Positions 35,253 to 44,151 of a DNA stretch of 64,000 nucleotides are shown piece after piece. Within the stretch, counting starts at the first letter, position 1, and every line of letters starts with the position of its first letter. Origin of the DNA: Bostrychus sinensis (lineage: Eukaryota; Chordata; Actinopteri; Gobiiformes; Eleotridae); NCBI GenBank assembly GCA_020698575.1, contig CM036245.1, forward strand, positions 1,718,620 to 1,782,619, read 5' to 3'. The notes under the pieces are model-generated. The model made no database searches, was not told the DNA's origin, and saw only the letters and a program-made list of their open reading frames with translations. Both the position numbers and the translations under genes were made by a program.

Positions 35253-36124
35253 AATTGGTGATGTCTTGAACACCATTGTTGTCTCTGGGTTCTCAGAGTC
35301 TTTTTCTTTTGGGTTTTCTTCTTGGTTTACATTATAAAATATAGTTTAATTTTTGAACCCTATTAGACATTTGTTGGGATTTTGGGAATTTCATTTTGAA
35401 TTTATCCCCACTTTTCTAGACTCTGAGAACTCATTGAACTTGATAATAAACTTACTTGCGTGTTTGTGAGCCACTTTGTTGTTCATCTGTAGGATTGTGT
35501 TGTTTTGGGTCCTTGTCTTTGTTCAGTTTATTCCAGTGACACTTCGGTCTTGTTTACATGTGGATTTCATCTAATTGTCGGGCACCTGTCTGTTTTTACA
35601 TTTGACCTACTTTTGTCTCTGTCATACTGTTCGCTTGGGGTTTTGGGAGAGGCCCCAAGGCTCTAATTCATGGCTTTTTGAGTTCATTTAGTAAAAAAAC
35701 GCATGTGAAGTGAGTACCCTAAGTACAATTAAAAACAAAAAACAAAAAAACAAAAAAATAAAAAAATAAAAAAATAAAAAAATAATAAAAAAATAAAAAA
35801 TAAATAAAACGTAAAAAATGAATTAATTCATGTTGGAGTCCTCCTTGGTTAAAAAGCTCAGTTCATGTGGTATAAAAAACAATTCATAGTGTCAATAAAT
35901 TACTTTAAGTCTTGTTTTGGTCTTGTTTGTTCTCTGTACTTTTCCACTCTCCCCCTGTCTGCTGTTTTCGTCAGAGCCAATAGGAGCACACACACAGGGA
36001 AGGGGTGGTGCCCAGGCATGTCCTTGCAGACTCTGCTCTCCTCCCAGATCATATTGAGCCTCTTCCATTGCACGGCACTGTCTGATTGCGCTTTAGCTAC
36101 GATTAGTTGCCCTGTGTGCCTATA

Positions 36125-36175
36125 GTGCCCAGCCTGAAGAAGACCAGACCCTGGTCGAAACGTCGCGACGGGCAC
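36125..36175 (+). ncRNA. Hammerhead ribozyme (PLE type), terminal copy
   Basis: Intact core and stems. Predicted cleavage follows C36164. It is the last ribozyme of the array, 315 bp before the telomeric junction. Confidence 0.8.
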
Positions 36176-36490
36176 TGTACGTTTTTGGCTCTTTTTTACA
36201 ACAAAAAGGTTTTTTTAAAAACCAGCTCCCCCTTTTTGTTTGTTTTGTTTAATTTTAACCTTATTTTTGGTTCATTTATTTACATTTTTTTATTTTGGGT
36301 ATAAAAAACCCCTAATTGCTCTGCCCCAGCCATGAGGGGCCAAGATTACGGAGAGACGGAGGTGTGGCGCCGTCGCGGCCGCGACGGTGCACGGGATCTC
36401 GGCCGAGACCCACACACAGGGCGTTCACACCATAGGGCGATGGACCGTGCCTCGCCTGTCTCCTCGCGGAGACAAGCACATTTTAGATCT
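36165..36490 (+). mobile_element. Terminal partial PLE copy ending at telomeric repeats
   Basis: Contains the end of the pLTR and the first 53 or so codons of ORF1 (ATG at 36332), then stops at AGATCT (36485-36490). In full units AGATCT is followed by TCTAACTCG. Here it is followed by CCTAACCCTAACCC, so CTAAC is shared at the junction. Confidence 0.92.
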
Positions 36491-36690
36491 CCTAACCCTA
36501 ACCCTAACCCTAACCCCTAACCCTAACCCTAAGTTGCCCCATATCCCTATATCCTAACCCTAACCCTAACCCTAACCCTAACCCTAACCCTAACCCTCGT
36601 TTCAATTTCATGGTGGCAAGTTGCCCCATATCCCTAACCCCTAACCCTAACCCTAACCCTAACCCTAACCCTAACCCTAACGCTAAGAGA
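36491..36690. repeat. Interstitial telomeric repeats
   Basis: Three runs of CCCTAA units separated by short inserts, two of which contain AAGTTGCCCCATATCCCTA. The longest pure runs are about seven to eight units. C-strand orientation on +, the same as at 37175-37265. Confidence 0.95.
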
Positions 36691-36726
36691 TACAAACCTC
36701 AAACTTAAGCTGGACACCTATCGCCT

Positions 36727-36905
36727 CAAGCTCTACCTACTCGCCTCAACAGCGCCACCTTCTGGACAACTTTGGTACTGCACCTAAAAAACAGCGTCGG
36801 ACTTTATGCGCCCATGTAGGGAATGGCCTGAAACGCCTGCTCGACAAATTTCACAATCAAAAATTTTATAAAACATTTTTACACTTAGAACAAAAAAAAA
36901 AAAAA
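36727..36905 (+). mobile_element. Fragment of second PLE family (ORF1 segment)
   Basis: From CTCTACCTACTCGCC to the poly-A run it is nearly identical to 38524-38697, which encodes part of the second PLE's ORF1 (SPQQRHLLDNFG and NGLKRLLDKF). It lies between two telomeric blocks. Confidence 0.8.
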
Positions 36906-37171
36906 AAATGTTTTTTTTATCCTACAATGATCAAACACATATCAGCGGATAGCTTAGGCCCAGCTGAACACAACGCACATAGAATTAGGACTGTAATCAA
37001 TTTGGGGGCGGGGCATTTTGGGATCTCAAGAACGGTAAGGCCCACAATGACCATACACACATCAATGGAAGCGCACCTGTGAACCCTTCACAACGCAAAA
37101 AGAATTAGAGTTCTATCTCATTTCGTTCTCGAGATATTTCGATCTGATCAATTTCATGGTGGCAAGTTGCC
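36906..37171. other. No gene; sequence between telomeric blocks
   Basis: AT-rich sequence with two similar halves (CCTACAATGATCAAACACATATCAGCGG and CCCACAATGACCATACACACATCAATGG-like segments). It ends with TTTCATGGTGGCAAGTTGCC, which also borders the telomeric run at about 36605-36635. Confidence 0.5.
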
Positions 37172-37440
37172 CCATATCCCTAACCCTAACCCTAACCCTA
37201 ACCCTAACCCTAACCCTAACCCTAACCCCCTAACCCTAACCCTAACCCTAACCCTAACCCTTTGCCCTAAACCTAACCCATTTGACTCCTGCCCTAACCT
37301 TAACCCTGGACTCTCTAACCCTAATTTTGACCTTTGCCCTAAAATATTACTTGCCCTAACCCTAACCCTAGGACTCTCTAACCCTAGCTGGCCCTAAAAC
37401 ATTATTTGCCCTAACCCTAACCTTGGGACTCTCTAACCCT
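37172..37440. repeat. Interstitial telomeric repeats, decaying rightward
   Basis: Pure CCCTAA runs at about 37179-37262, then degenerate units mixed with GGACTCTCTAACCCTA and TTTGCCCTAA motifs until 37440. Confidence 0.95.
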
Positions 37441-37804
37441 AGATTGGTCTGGAATTGTTTGTGTGTTGTTTATTTATGTTAATTTAACAAAAAAATAACA
37501 AAAAATAACAAAAAACTTACAAAAAAACTAAAATAATAACAAAAACTTAACAAAAAAACTGATTAAAATGAAGAAAATATGTTCATTAAATAACAAAAAA
37601 AATAACAAAAAAAACTTACAAAAAAAACTAATATAATAACAAAAACTTAACAAAAAAACTGATTAAAATTAATAAAATGTGTTTAGTTTTGAGGTCTTGT
37701 TTACGTAGACTGACTCTTAGTTTTGAGGTCTTGTTTACTTAGACTGACTCTCAATTTTTTGTTTTAAAAGGGTTTCACAAAAGTTACAAAGCTATAACTT
37801 TGTA
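37441..37804. repeat. A-rich tract and 40-bp direct repeat
   Basis: AACAAAAAAATAAC-type low-complexity sequence to about 37680, with a duplicated block, then two copies of a 40-bp unit beginning TTTAGTTTTGAGGTC (37683-37755). No gene. Confidence 0.75.
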
Positions 37805-38000
37805 CATTGTTGACTGGACCGACTGACTATCGACTGACTAAATCTCAGCTTTCTATCTTTTTTACTTTTCTTTATTTTTCACTTTTTATTTTCCTATTTT
37901 TTACTATGGAGAGGCCCATAGCAACGGCATGGCAACCAGCCGGAGGTTCCCTCTCCCCTCGGCCAATCAGCTCTCACCTGTTGGCACGAGGGCCGGGGGC

Positions 38001-38009
38001 CTATATAAG
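38001..38009 (+). promoter_or_regulatory. TATA box of second PLE pLTR
   Basis: CTATATAAG in a GC-rich context. A start about 30 bp downstream would put the hammerhead motif some 70 bp into the RNA. Confidence 0.5.
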
Positions 38010-38104
38010 AAGCAGCAGCTGCAGCCTGGGCTCTCATTCCTTTACGGAGCTTTCACCAGAGACACAGAGACAGCATACAGCCGCACATTAAAAATATTTT
38101 TTCA

Positions 38105-38158
38105 GCGTGCCCGATACCTGACGAAGACCTTTTCTCGTCAAAACGTTGTTTGGCACGC
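38105..38158 (+). ncRNA. Hammerhead-like motif with altered core, second PLE
   Basis: Stem I pairs GCGTGCC (38105-38111) with GGCACGC (38152-38158). Core CTGACGA (38118-38124) plus one extra A; short stem II GAC/GTC. The expected GAA is AAA (the G12 equivalent at 38140 is A), then palindromic ACGT and T. Loss of G12 should disable cleavage. Confidence 0.6.
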
Positions 38159-38340
38159 CTTTTGATTTTTTTTTTGGCCAGTTTTATTGATTTCATTAAT
38201 TTAATTTTCTCATTTCATTTTATTTTATTTCATTTCATTTTCATTTCATTTAAAAAAAAAAAAAAAAAAAAAAATTACAAAAAAAATAAAAAATAAAAAA
38301 TAACAAAAAAATAATTGAATAAAAAAACTGCTGCTCAGTC

Positions 38341-38702
38341 ATGTGGGCTCACATGTCTGAGGAATATTCAGGGGGGGATGTTAACATGGGTGTGTGGTAT
38401 CGTGGGGACGGCCGTCCTCACGACTTTGTCCCGGCTTGGGACACCCACACACGGCGGCGACCGGAGGCCAGGGCGACCCGTGCTTTCTCCCCGGACCCAC
38501 GGGAACGGGGTGTGTTTCATTCCTCTACCTACTCGCCTCAACAGCGCCACCTTCTGGACAACTTTGGTACTGCACCTAAAAAACAGCGTCGGACTTTATG
38601 CGCCCAGGTAGAGAATGGCCTGAAACGTCTGCTCGACAAATTTCAGAATCAAAAATTTTTTAAAACATTTTTACACTTAGAACAAAAAAAAAAAAATTTA
38701 TT
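38341..38702 (+). pseudogene. Second PLE ORF1, N-terminal fragment
   Basis: Opens with an ATG and an Arg-rich segment with the same layout as the array ORF1. GDGR.HDF..AWDTHTRRRP aligns with GRDGARDLGRDPHTGR, and the DNA shares a GACCCACACAC-like run. It continues to SPQQRHLLDNFGTAPKKQRR and a Lys/Phe-rich tail, then ends in poly-A and is cut by the R4-type LINE. No RT sequence of this family is present. Confidence 0.65.
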
Positions 38703-38715
38703 TTTTTTTATCGAC

Positions 38716-41712
38716 GAGATGCGAGAACAAGGCTCTGTTGGAATGCTACTACTCCAGTAACCCTAGTCAGAGGGGTTACATGAAGAGAATGTGGGAAATA
38801 TGGCAACTTCGAAACCCACAATCAACACTCACTGCTAAACAACTAGTAGCTCAGTGTTCCAACATCCACAAGCGGCACCTGCTTTCACAACTTGAGATTG
38901 ACGAGATACAACACATATGCTACGGCAAGGGGGAGCCAGGACGCAAGGTCAGAGGGGAGTTAACACCAACTCCCCATCCAGAATTTGGGTAAAGTCTCCT
39001 GGAAGATGTGAATGCAGCTTTGGGAACAATACCTACGATGACCATCACTGAAACCAATGAGCTGATATACACTTCAGCAGCAGTGATCCTTGAGGAGCTT
39101 GGCTATCAACCAAAGAGCAACCACAAAGATCCATATCCACCATGGAAAAGAAGGTTAGAAGCTAAAATCAAGGTAACTCGGAGATAAGTGAGCCAACTGT
39201 CAGAGCTCCAGAAAGGTGCAATGAAACAACAAGCACCCAAGAGGTACAGCAAGATGTCCATACCTGAAGCATTGGAAACTGCCAAGCAAAGACTCCAAGC
39301 CTTGGCCACCCGACTAAAGAGGTACACGAGAGAAATCGAAGCAAGGCGAATAAACCGGCTGTTCTCAACTCAACCAGCTAAAGTGTACTCTCAGTGGCAA
39401 GGTAATAACAACATAGCAAACCCACCAAGGCTGGAGACTGAACAATACTGGAAAGGCATATGGGAGAAGGAGGCGTCACACAACAACAGTGCACAGTGGC
39501 TGGAGGATCTAAGAGCAGATCACAGCAACCTCCCTGAACAAGAACCAGTAACCATCACAGTGGCAGACATCCAACAAAGAGTCTCAGGTATGAAAAACTG
39601 GACAGCACCAGGGTCTGACATGATCCACACCTACTGGCTGAAAAAGCTAACTTCACTCCATGAGCGCCTGGCAGCACAAATGAACCAGCTGCTAAAGGAT
39701 GGGACCCACCCTGAATGGCTAACTGAAGGCCGGACAATCCTGATCCAGAAGGATCCCCTGAAGGGAACGGCCCCATCCAACTATCGACCAATAACCTGTC
39801 TCCCAACCACATGGAAGCTCATGTCAGGCATCATAGCGGCTAAGATAAGTGGGCACATGGATCAATACATGGCAAAGCACAGAAGGGCATTGGTAAAAAC
39901 ACCAGAGGAGCTAAACACCAGCTGCTCGTAGATAGAACAGTCGCTCAGGATTGCAAAGCCAGACACACTAATCTGTGCACCGCCTGGATTGATTACAAGA
40001 AAGCCTATGACTCAATGCCACACACATGGATCATGGAATGCTTGGAGATATATAACATCAACAGGACTCTAAGAGCCTTCATTGCAAACTCGATGAGGCA
40101 GTGGAAGACCACCCTTGAGGCCAACTGCAAGCCAATTGCACAAGTGTCCATCAAATGTGGGATATACCAAGGCGATGCTCTGTCCCCGCTGCTGTTCTGC
40201 ATAGGTCTGAACCCCCTCAGCCAGATAATCACCAAGACTGGCTATGGGTACCGACTCAGGAACGGGGCCACCATCAGTCACCTCCTCTACATGGATGATA
40301 TCAAGCTGTACGCCAAGAGCGAGAGAGACATTGACTCACTGATCCACACAACCAGGATCTACAGCAATGACATCGGAATGTCATTCGGACTTGAGAAGTG
40401 TGGGCGGATGGTGACAAAGAGAGGGAAGGTAGTCCATACAGTAGGGGTCCCACTCCCAGACGGCAGAATAGCAGACATTGAGGACAGCTACAAGTACCTT
40501 GGAATCCAACAAGCAAATGGCAACCTGGACCAGGCCACAAGAAAAGCAGCCACAGCCAAATACCTCCAACGAGTAAGGCAAGTCCTAAGGAGTCAGCTCA
40601 ATGGCAAGAACAAAGTCCGGGCAATCAACAGCTATGCCCTGCCGGTCATCAGATACCCTGCGGGAATAATAAGCTGGCCAAAGGAAGAGATTCAGACCAC
40701 AGATGTGAAAACACGAAAGCTCCTAACCATGCATGGAGGGTTCCACCCCAAATCCAGCACCCTGAGACTGTACACTAAGCGCAAGGAAGGAGGCAGAGGA
40801 CTAGTGAGTGTCAGAACCACTGTCCAGGATGAAACATCCAAGATCCTTGACTACATCAGGAAGATGGCCTCAACAGATGAAGTTCTCAGTGAATGTCTCA
40901 GGCAGTGGAAAACAGAGGACGAGGTGCTGGAGGAACCATCATGGGAGGAAAAGCCCCTACATGGGATGTACCATCGACAGATAACTGAAGTGGCTGACAT
41001 CGAGAAATCCTACCAATGGCTAAAAAGGGCTGGACTGAAGGACAGCACAGAGGCACTGATCATGGCTGCACAGGAGCAGGCCTTGAGCACCAGAGCAATA
41101 GAGGCCCAGATCTACCATACAAGACAAGACCCCAGGTGCAGACTGTGCAAAGAGGCCCCTGAGACAATCCAGCACATAACTGCAGGCTGTAAGATGCTGG
41201 CAGGAAAAGCATACATGGAGCGTCATAACCAAGTGGCTGGTATAGTGTACAGGAACATCTGTGCAGAGTACAGTCTGGAAGTCCCGAGGTCAAGATGGGA
41301 AACACCTCCAAAGGTGATAGAGAATGACCGAGCTAAGATCCTGTGGGACTTCCAGATCCAGACAGACAAAATGGTAGTGGCGAACCAACCGGACATTGTG
41401 GTGATGGACAAACAGCAGAGGAAAGCCGTTCTGGTTGACATCGCAATACCAAGCGATTGTAACATCAGGAAAAAGGAACACGAGAAACTGGAGAAGTACC
41501 AAGGCCTCAAAGAAGAACTTGAGAAGGCCTGGAAAGTGAAGGCAACAGTGGTGCCCGTGGTCATCGGAGCACTCGGGGCAGTAACCCCCAAACTGGAAGA
41601 GTGGCTACAGCAGATCCCAGGAAAAACATCAGACATCTCAGTCCAGAAGAGCGCAGTCCTAGGAACAGCAAAGATACTGCGCAGAACCCTCAAGCTCCCA
41701 GGCCTCTGGTAG
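38716..41712 (+). pseudogene. R4/Dong (Rex6-like) LINE ORF with restriction-like endonuclease
   Basis: 5'-truncated single ORF of a site-targeting LINE. ECYYSSNPSQRGYMKRMWE begins near 38733. In-frame stops lie at 38990-38992 and 39185-39187, and a frameshift lies between about 39880 and 39930. The last part (40015-41712) is open for 565 codons. RT signatures are YRPITCLPTTWKL, AWIDYKKAYDSMPH (A), GIYQGDALSPLLF (B) and LLYMDDIKLYAKS (C). A CxxC...H...C zinc motif (CRLC near residue 375) precedes a restriction-enzyme-like nuclease core PDIVV(x10)VDIAIPSD (about 458-480). This domain order fits R4/Dong, known in fish as Rex6. Inactive as written. Confidence 0.88.
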
Positions 41713-41788
41713 AGGACCCGAGCGTGGATGGATGAAACCGCCCACGGAGGGCGAGAGGACAATTTTTTTATATATATATATATATATG
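41713..41788 (+). mobile_element. 3' UTR and (TA)n tail of the R4/Dong LINE
   Basis: GAGGACCCGAGCGTGGATGG, then GGCGAGAGGACAATTTTTT and a TATATATA run. Dong-type elements are known to sit in simple AT-rich repeats, so the tail is probably target-derived. Confidence 0.7.
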
Positions 41789-42293
41789 AATCAACGATAA
41801 CTAACTTTATATCTATAGTTTTATATAAAGTTGTGGAAAAGATTTCATCCAAAAAAAAAGTTTTTAAAAATATTATTGTTTGACACTTTTATAGCAATTT
41901 TTTGAGAGGTCCCTAATGGGTCCTGATGTTAATTTTGAAGGTGCCTCAAGCGTTAATAACACCACTCATTGCTGTGAACAGATTTGTTTATTGTGCACTT
42001 TTCAATAGACACACATCATTTACTTTCTCACACATTAAAGTTTATTTTCAGTCTGGTGGGTTAGAGCCTGGTGGAGTCACAGTCCTTTACTCCACTGTCT
42101 TTCAAAAAAAAAAAAAAAAAAAAAAAAAACATAACCTCTGGTGTTTGTCTGACAGAACAGACCAGAAGTAGCCCGCACTGTGCTGTGTTCACGTGCCTCC
42201 CAGAAACTCAGGAAATCTTAGTACAGAGGTATCTTCAAATGAATTATGGCAACATCTGCTTTATGTTTTATTCTGTGCACATTTGGAAACAGC
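41789..42293. other. No gene; AT-rich with an A27 tract
   Basis: A possible fragment of a processed transcript lies at about 41935-42130 (ATTAAAG near 42030, then a long A run at 42104-42129), but no coding match is recognised. Confidence 0.4.
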
Positions 42294-43801
42294 CAGTGGT
42301 GGACAGTAACTACATGTTTTTACTAAGTAGTTTACTTCAGCAGATTTTTTTAAGAAGTACTTTATGAGTACATTTTGTAGAACATACTTTGAATACATTT
42401 TAGTTGATTTTTGTATTTTCACTGCAGTAAAAGTTTAATTTGTTTAAAGACTTAAAAGTAGCCCATCTGACTTTCAATCCGAAAGTTCTGGGTTTGATAC
42501 TCAGGGAAGAAGATTTTGCATCAACATTCAAACATACTTTGTATTTAAGTTCATGTATATGCAATAATTATTTTACTTTTAGTGAAGAAAAACTTTTGTT
42601 AGGTTCTGTAACCCTCTAAGCGCCAAAGTCGCAGAATTGCGACAAGCAATGCTAATGAAGAAAACAGACCCTACATCCTATTAAAATGTAAATCTTGTTT
42701 CTACTCCCTCTAGGTGTCAGACACACAGTACTTTGTTTCTCACCAAGTAGAATCATATGTTGTTGCTCTAAATCTTCGAAGAAAATGTGTTGAAAGGTGA
42801 GTGAGTCTCAGAGGGAGTGGCGCTGTTGGCACGCCTTTGTGGCGCAGCTTACTCTACAGTTTCGAGAGTGGAAAAGGGATTCTGAGGGAGAACATATATT
42901 TTTTGAACCAAGTGAGTGTGAGGAGAGCAGCAAAAGTGAATGTGTGAGTGAGGAATGGTTTCCTGATGGCGCTCCTGGACCAATGCTCACAGTCACTGCA
43001 CACAGCGTTTCTCTGTCACTCTGCCCACTGTAGGTGACAGAGGCAGGTCTGCAATTAGTTACTCTTCCCGGGAGTGAACATGAGGTTGGGAATAATGCGG
43101 TTTTGAGCGGGAGATGTGCACGCAGTGCTGCAGTTCGTCCCGCAACTTTTTGCCGTGGAGGCAGGGCAGGACGGAGTCTCCACATCCTCGGTACTGAGAG
43201 TGAACTCGGGAACAGTGTGGTTTTGAGTGAAATCATCCTCACACTCTTCCCCACAGAAGAGGAGGCAGAGGTGGGAGAAGAGAAAGGCGTGGGGAGAGGC
43301 AGGTGTTTCTGCAGGTGCGGTGGGAGCAGCGTGGCAAACATAAACAACAGCACTAATGAGGCTGGGATCAGAGAGAGGAGGAAGTTTATCAGGGGTGGAT
43401 ACAGCAGTTTGATGAGCCTGCTGGCCAGGAGATGACAGACTTTGCAAAGTGCGCCCTTTACTCTGTTTCTACTCATTTATTACTTTCAGAAATAGACAAA
43501 ATAAAAGTTCAAACATGTTCATCATCTGAAAATAAAATAATTCAGCAGGTCTGCCTGATAATGGCATCACTATATGCAAAGGAAATGCTTATAATGACTA
43601 CATTCATAAACTTTGGGTCATGACTGACATTTTTCTCATTTACAGTAAGACACTATCTCTGTCTCTTATTTTCAAGCCATAGCCTTTTGAATTTTGGATG
43701 TCAAAAAACTCTGGCGCCCAAAGGGTTAACTTCTAATTCTTCTAATAAAAGTTACAATACTTTTTCTTAGTTACAGATATTGAGTACTTTGTCCACCACT
43801 G
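42294..43801. mobile_element. hAT-like MITE (CAGTGGTGGAC ends)
   Basis: Left end CAGTGGTGGACAGTAACTAC (42294) and right end GTCCACCACTG (to 43801) are inverted repeats, with similar inner AAGTA/TACTT-rich arms. The flanking 8-mers GAAACAGC and GACACCGC match at 6 of 8 positions, an aged hAT-type target duplication. A second element is nested at 42612-43725. No transposase. Confidence 0.7.
42612..43725. mobile_element. piggyBac-like element, nested
   Basis: Left terminus CCCTCTAAGCGCC and right terminus GGCGCCCAAAGGG are inverted repeats. The right flank is TTAA and the left flank TGTAA, consistent with a decayed TTAA target. The inside has a short frame (42797-43033: WRCWHAFVAQ then Ser/Glu-rich) that could be a transposase N-terminal remnant. 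No DDE domain is seen. Confidence 0.6.
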
Positions 43802-43828
43802 GACACCGCTGTAAAAAGGTTCAGTCAC

Positions 43829-43834
43829 TTTATT
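43829..43834 (-). promoter_or_regulatory. Polyadenylation signal of the nyap2-like gene
   Basis: AATAAA on the minus strand about 100 bp after the stop codon. Another AATAAA overlaps the stop (TAAATAAA at about 43925-43932) and is less plausible alone. Confidence 0.6.
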
Positions 43835-43929
43835 GTACATTGTCCAGGGCTTAGGGAGTCACTTTCTGAGCTGAACGCACAGACTCTCAGAAGAGACCAT
43901 GAACACAGCACCATCGGGCCCCAGTTTAT

Positions 43930-44151
43930 TTAGATCTCAGTGTCCCAGTGCGGCCGGCCCACAGCAGAGGGCGCTGTGGCCCCGTACGGCGGTGGAGGTT
44001 GCTTCCTCAGTAACCGATTCCTGATCTCTCGACACAAAACCCTCTTCCGCTCCATAGTGTCCAGCATGAGAACATCCCCTGGACCGAGCCGAGGCCCATC
44101 CCCACTCAGAGGGGCCCCATACCCAGGAACGCCCCCGAAGAACCACGACGC
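43930..44151 (-). CDS. nyap2: nyap2-like exon 5 (terminal)
   Basis: Acceptor TTTCCACAG|G at 44152/44151; 222 nt including the stop. Encodes ASWFFGG, a loop, LDTMERKRVLCREIRNRLL and a Pro-rich end closing in HWDTEI, matching the conserved NYAP C-terminus (EKKRCLCKEI and WDTAI in mammals). Confidence 0.9.
   Translation of the reverse strand, partial: ASWFFGGVPGYGAPLSGDGPRLGPGDVLMLDTMERKRVLCREIRNRLLRKQPPPPYGATAPSAVGRPHWDTEI

Larger units (their letters stand above)
29229..36164 (+). mobile_element. Penelope-like element, unit 3 (6936 bp)
   Basis: Best-preserved unit, with an intact ORF1 of 789 codons and an ORF2 broken by a single lost A in a homopolymer. The remaining parts match unit 2. Confidence 0.92.
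13985..36490 (+). mobile_element. Tandem head-to-tail Penelope-like element array
   Basis: The array consists of a 5'-truncated 3' region (13985-15365), three full units (15366-22294, 22295-29228 and 29229-36164, counted from ribozyme cleavage site to cleavage site) and a partial copy that stops at AGATCT (36490), where telomeric CCTAACCC repeats begin. All copies share orientation, with ORFs reading away from the inferred chromosome end. Tandem copies sharing a pseudo-LTR and a hammerhead motif in that repeat are known PLE hallmarks. The units are nearly identical, implying very recent amplification or homogenisation. The two-ORF plan with an SGNH-like ORF1 domain and a telomere-like 3' minisatellite is noteworthy. 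Confidence 0.9.
37805..38330 (+). mobile_element. Pseudo-LTR of a second PLE family
   Basis: Organised like the pLTR of the array elements: a TATA box (CTATATAAG at 38001-38009), a hammerhead-like motif (38105-38158), then a long T/A-rich tract just before an ORF1-like start at 38341. Confidence 0.7.

Noticed and set aside
13985..36490. CRISPR-like array or bacterial operon
   Set aside because: Repeats are 125-bp and 20-bp units inside a eukaryotic retroelement. Introns, telomeric repeats and LINEs exclude a prokaryotic source.
42808..43476. 222-codon minus-strand ORF in the piggyBac-like element
   Set aside because: No recognisable domain. Composition looks like a shadow of the repeated GGAG-rich plus strand.
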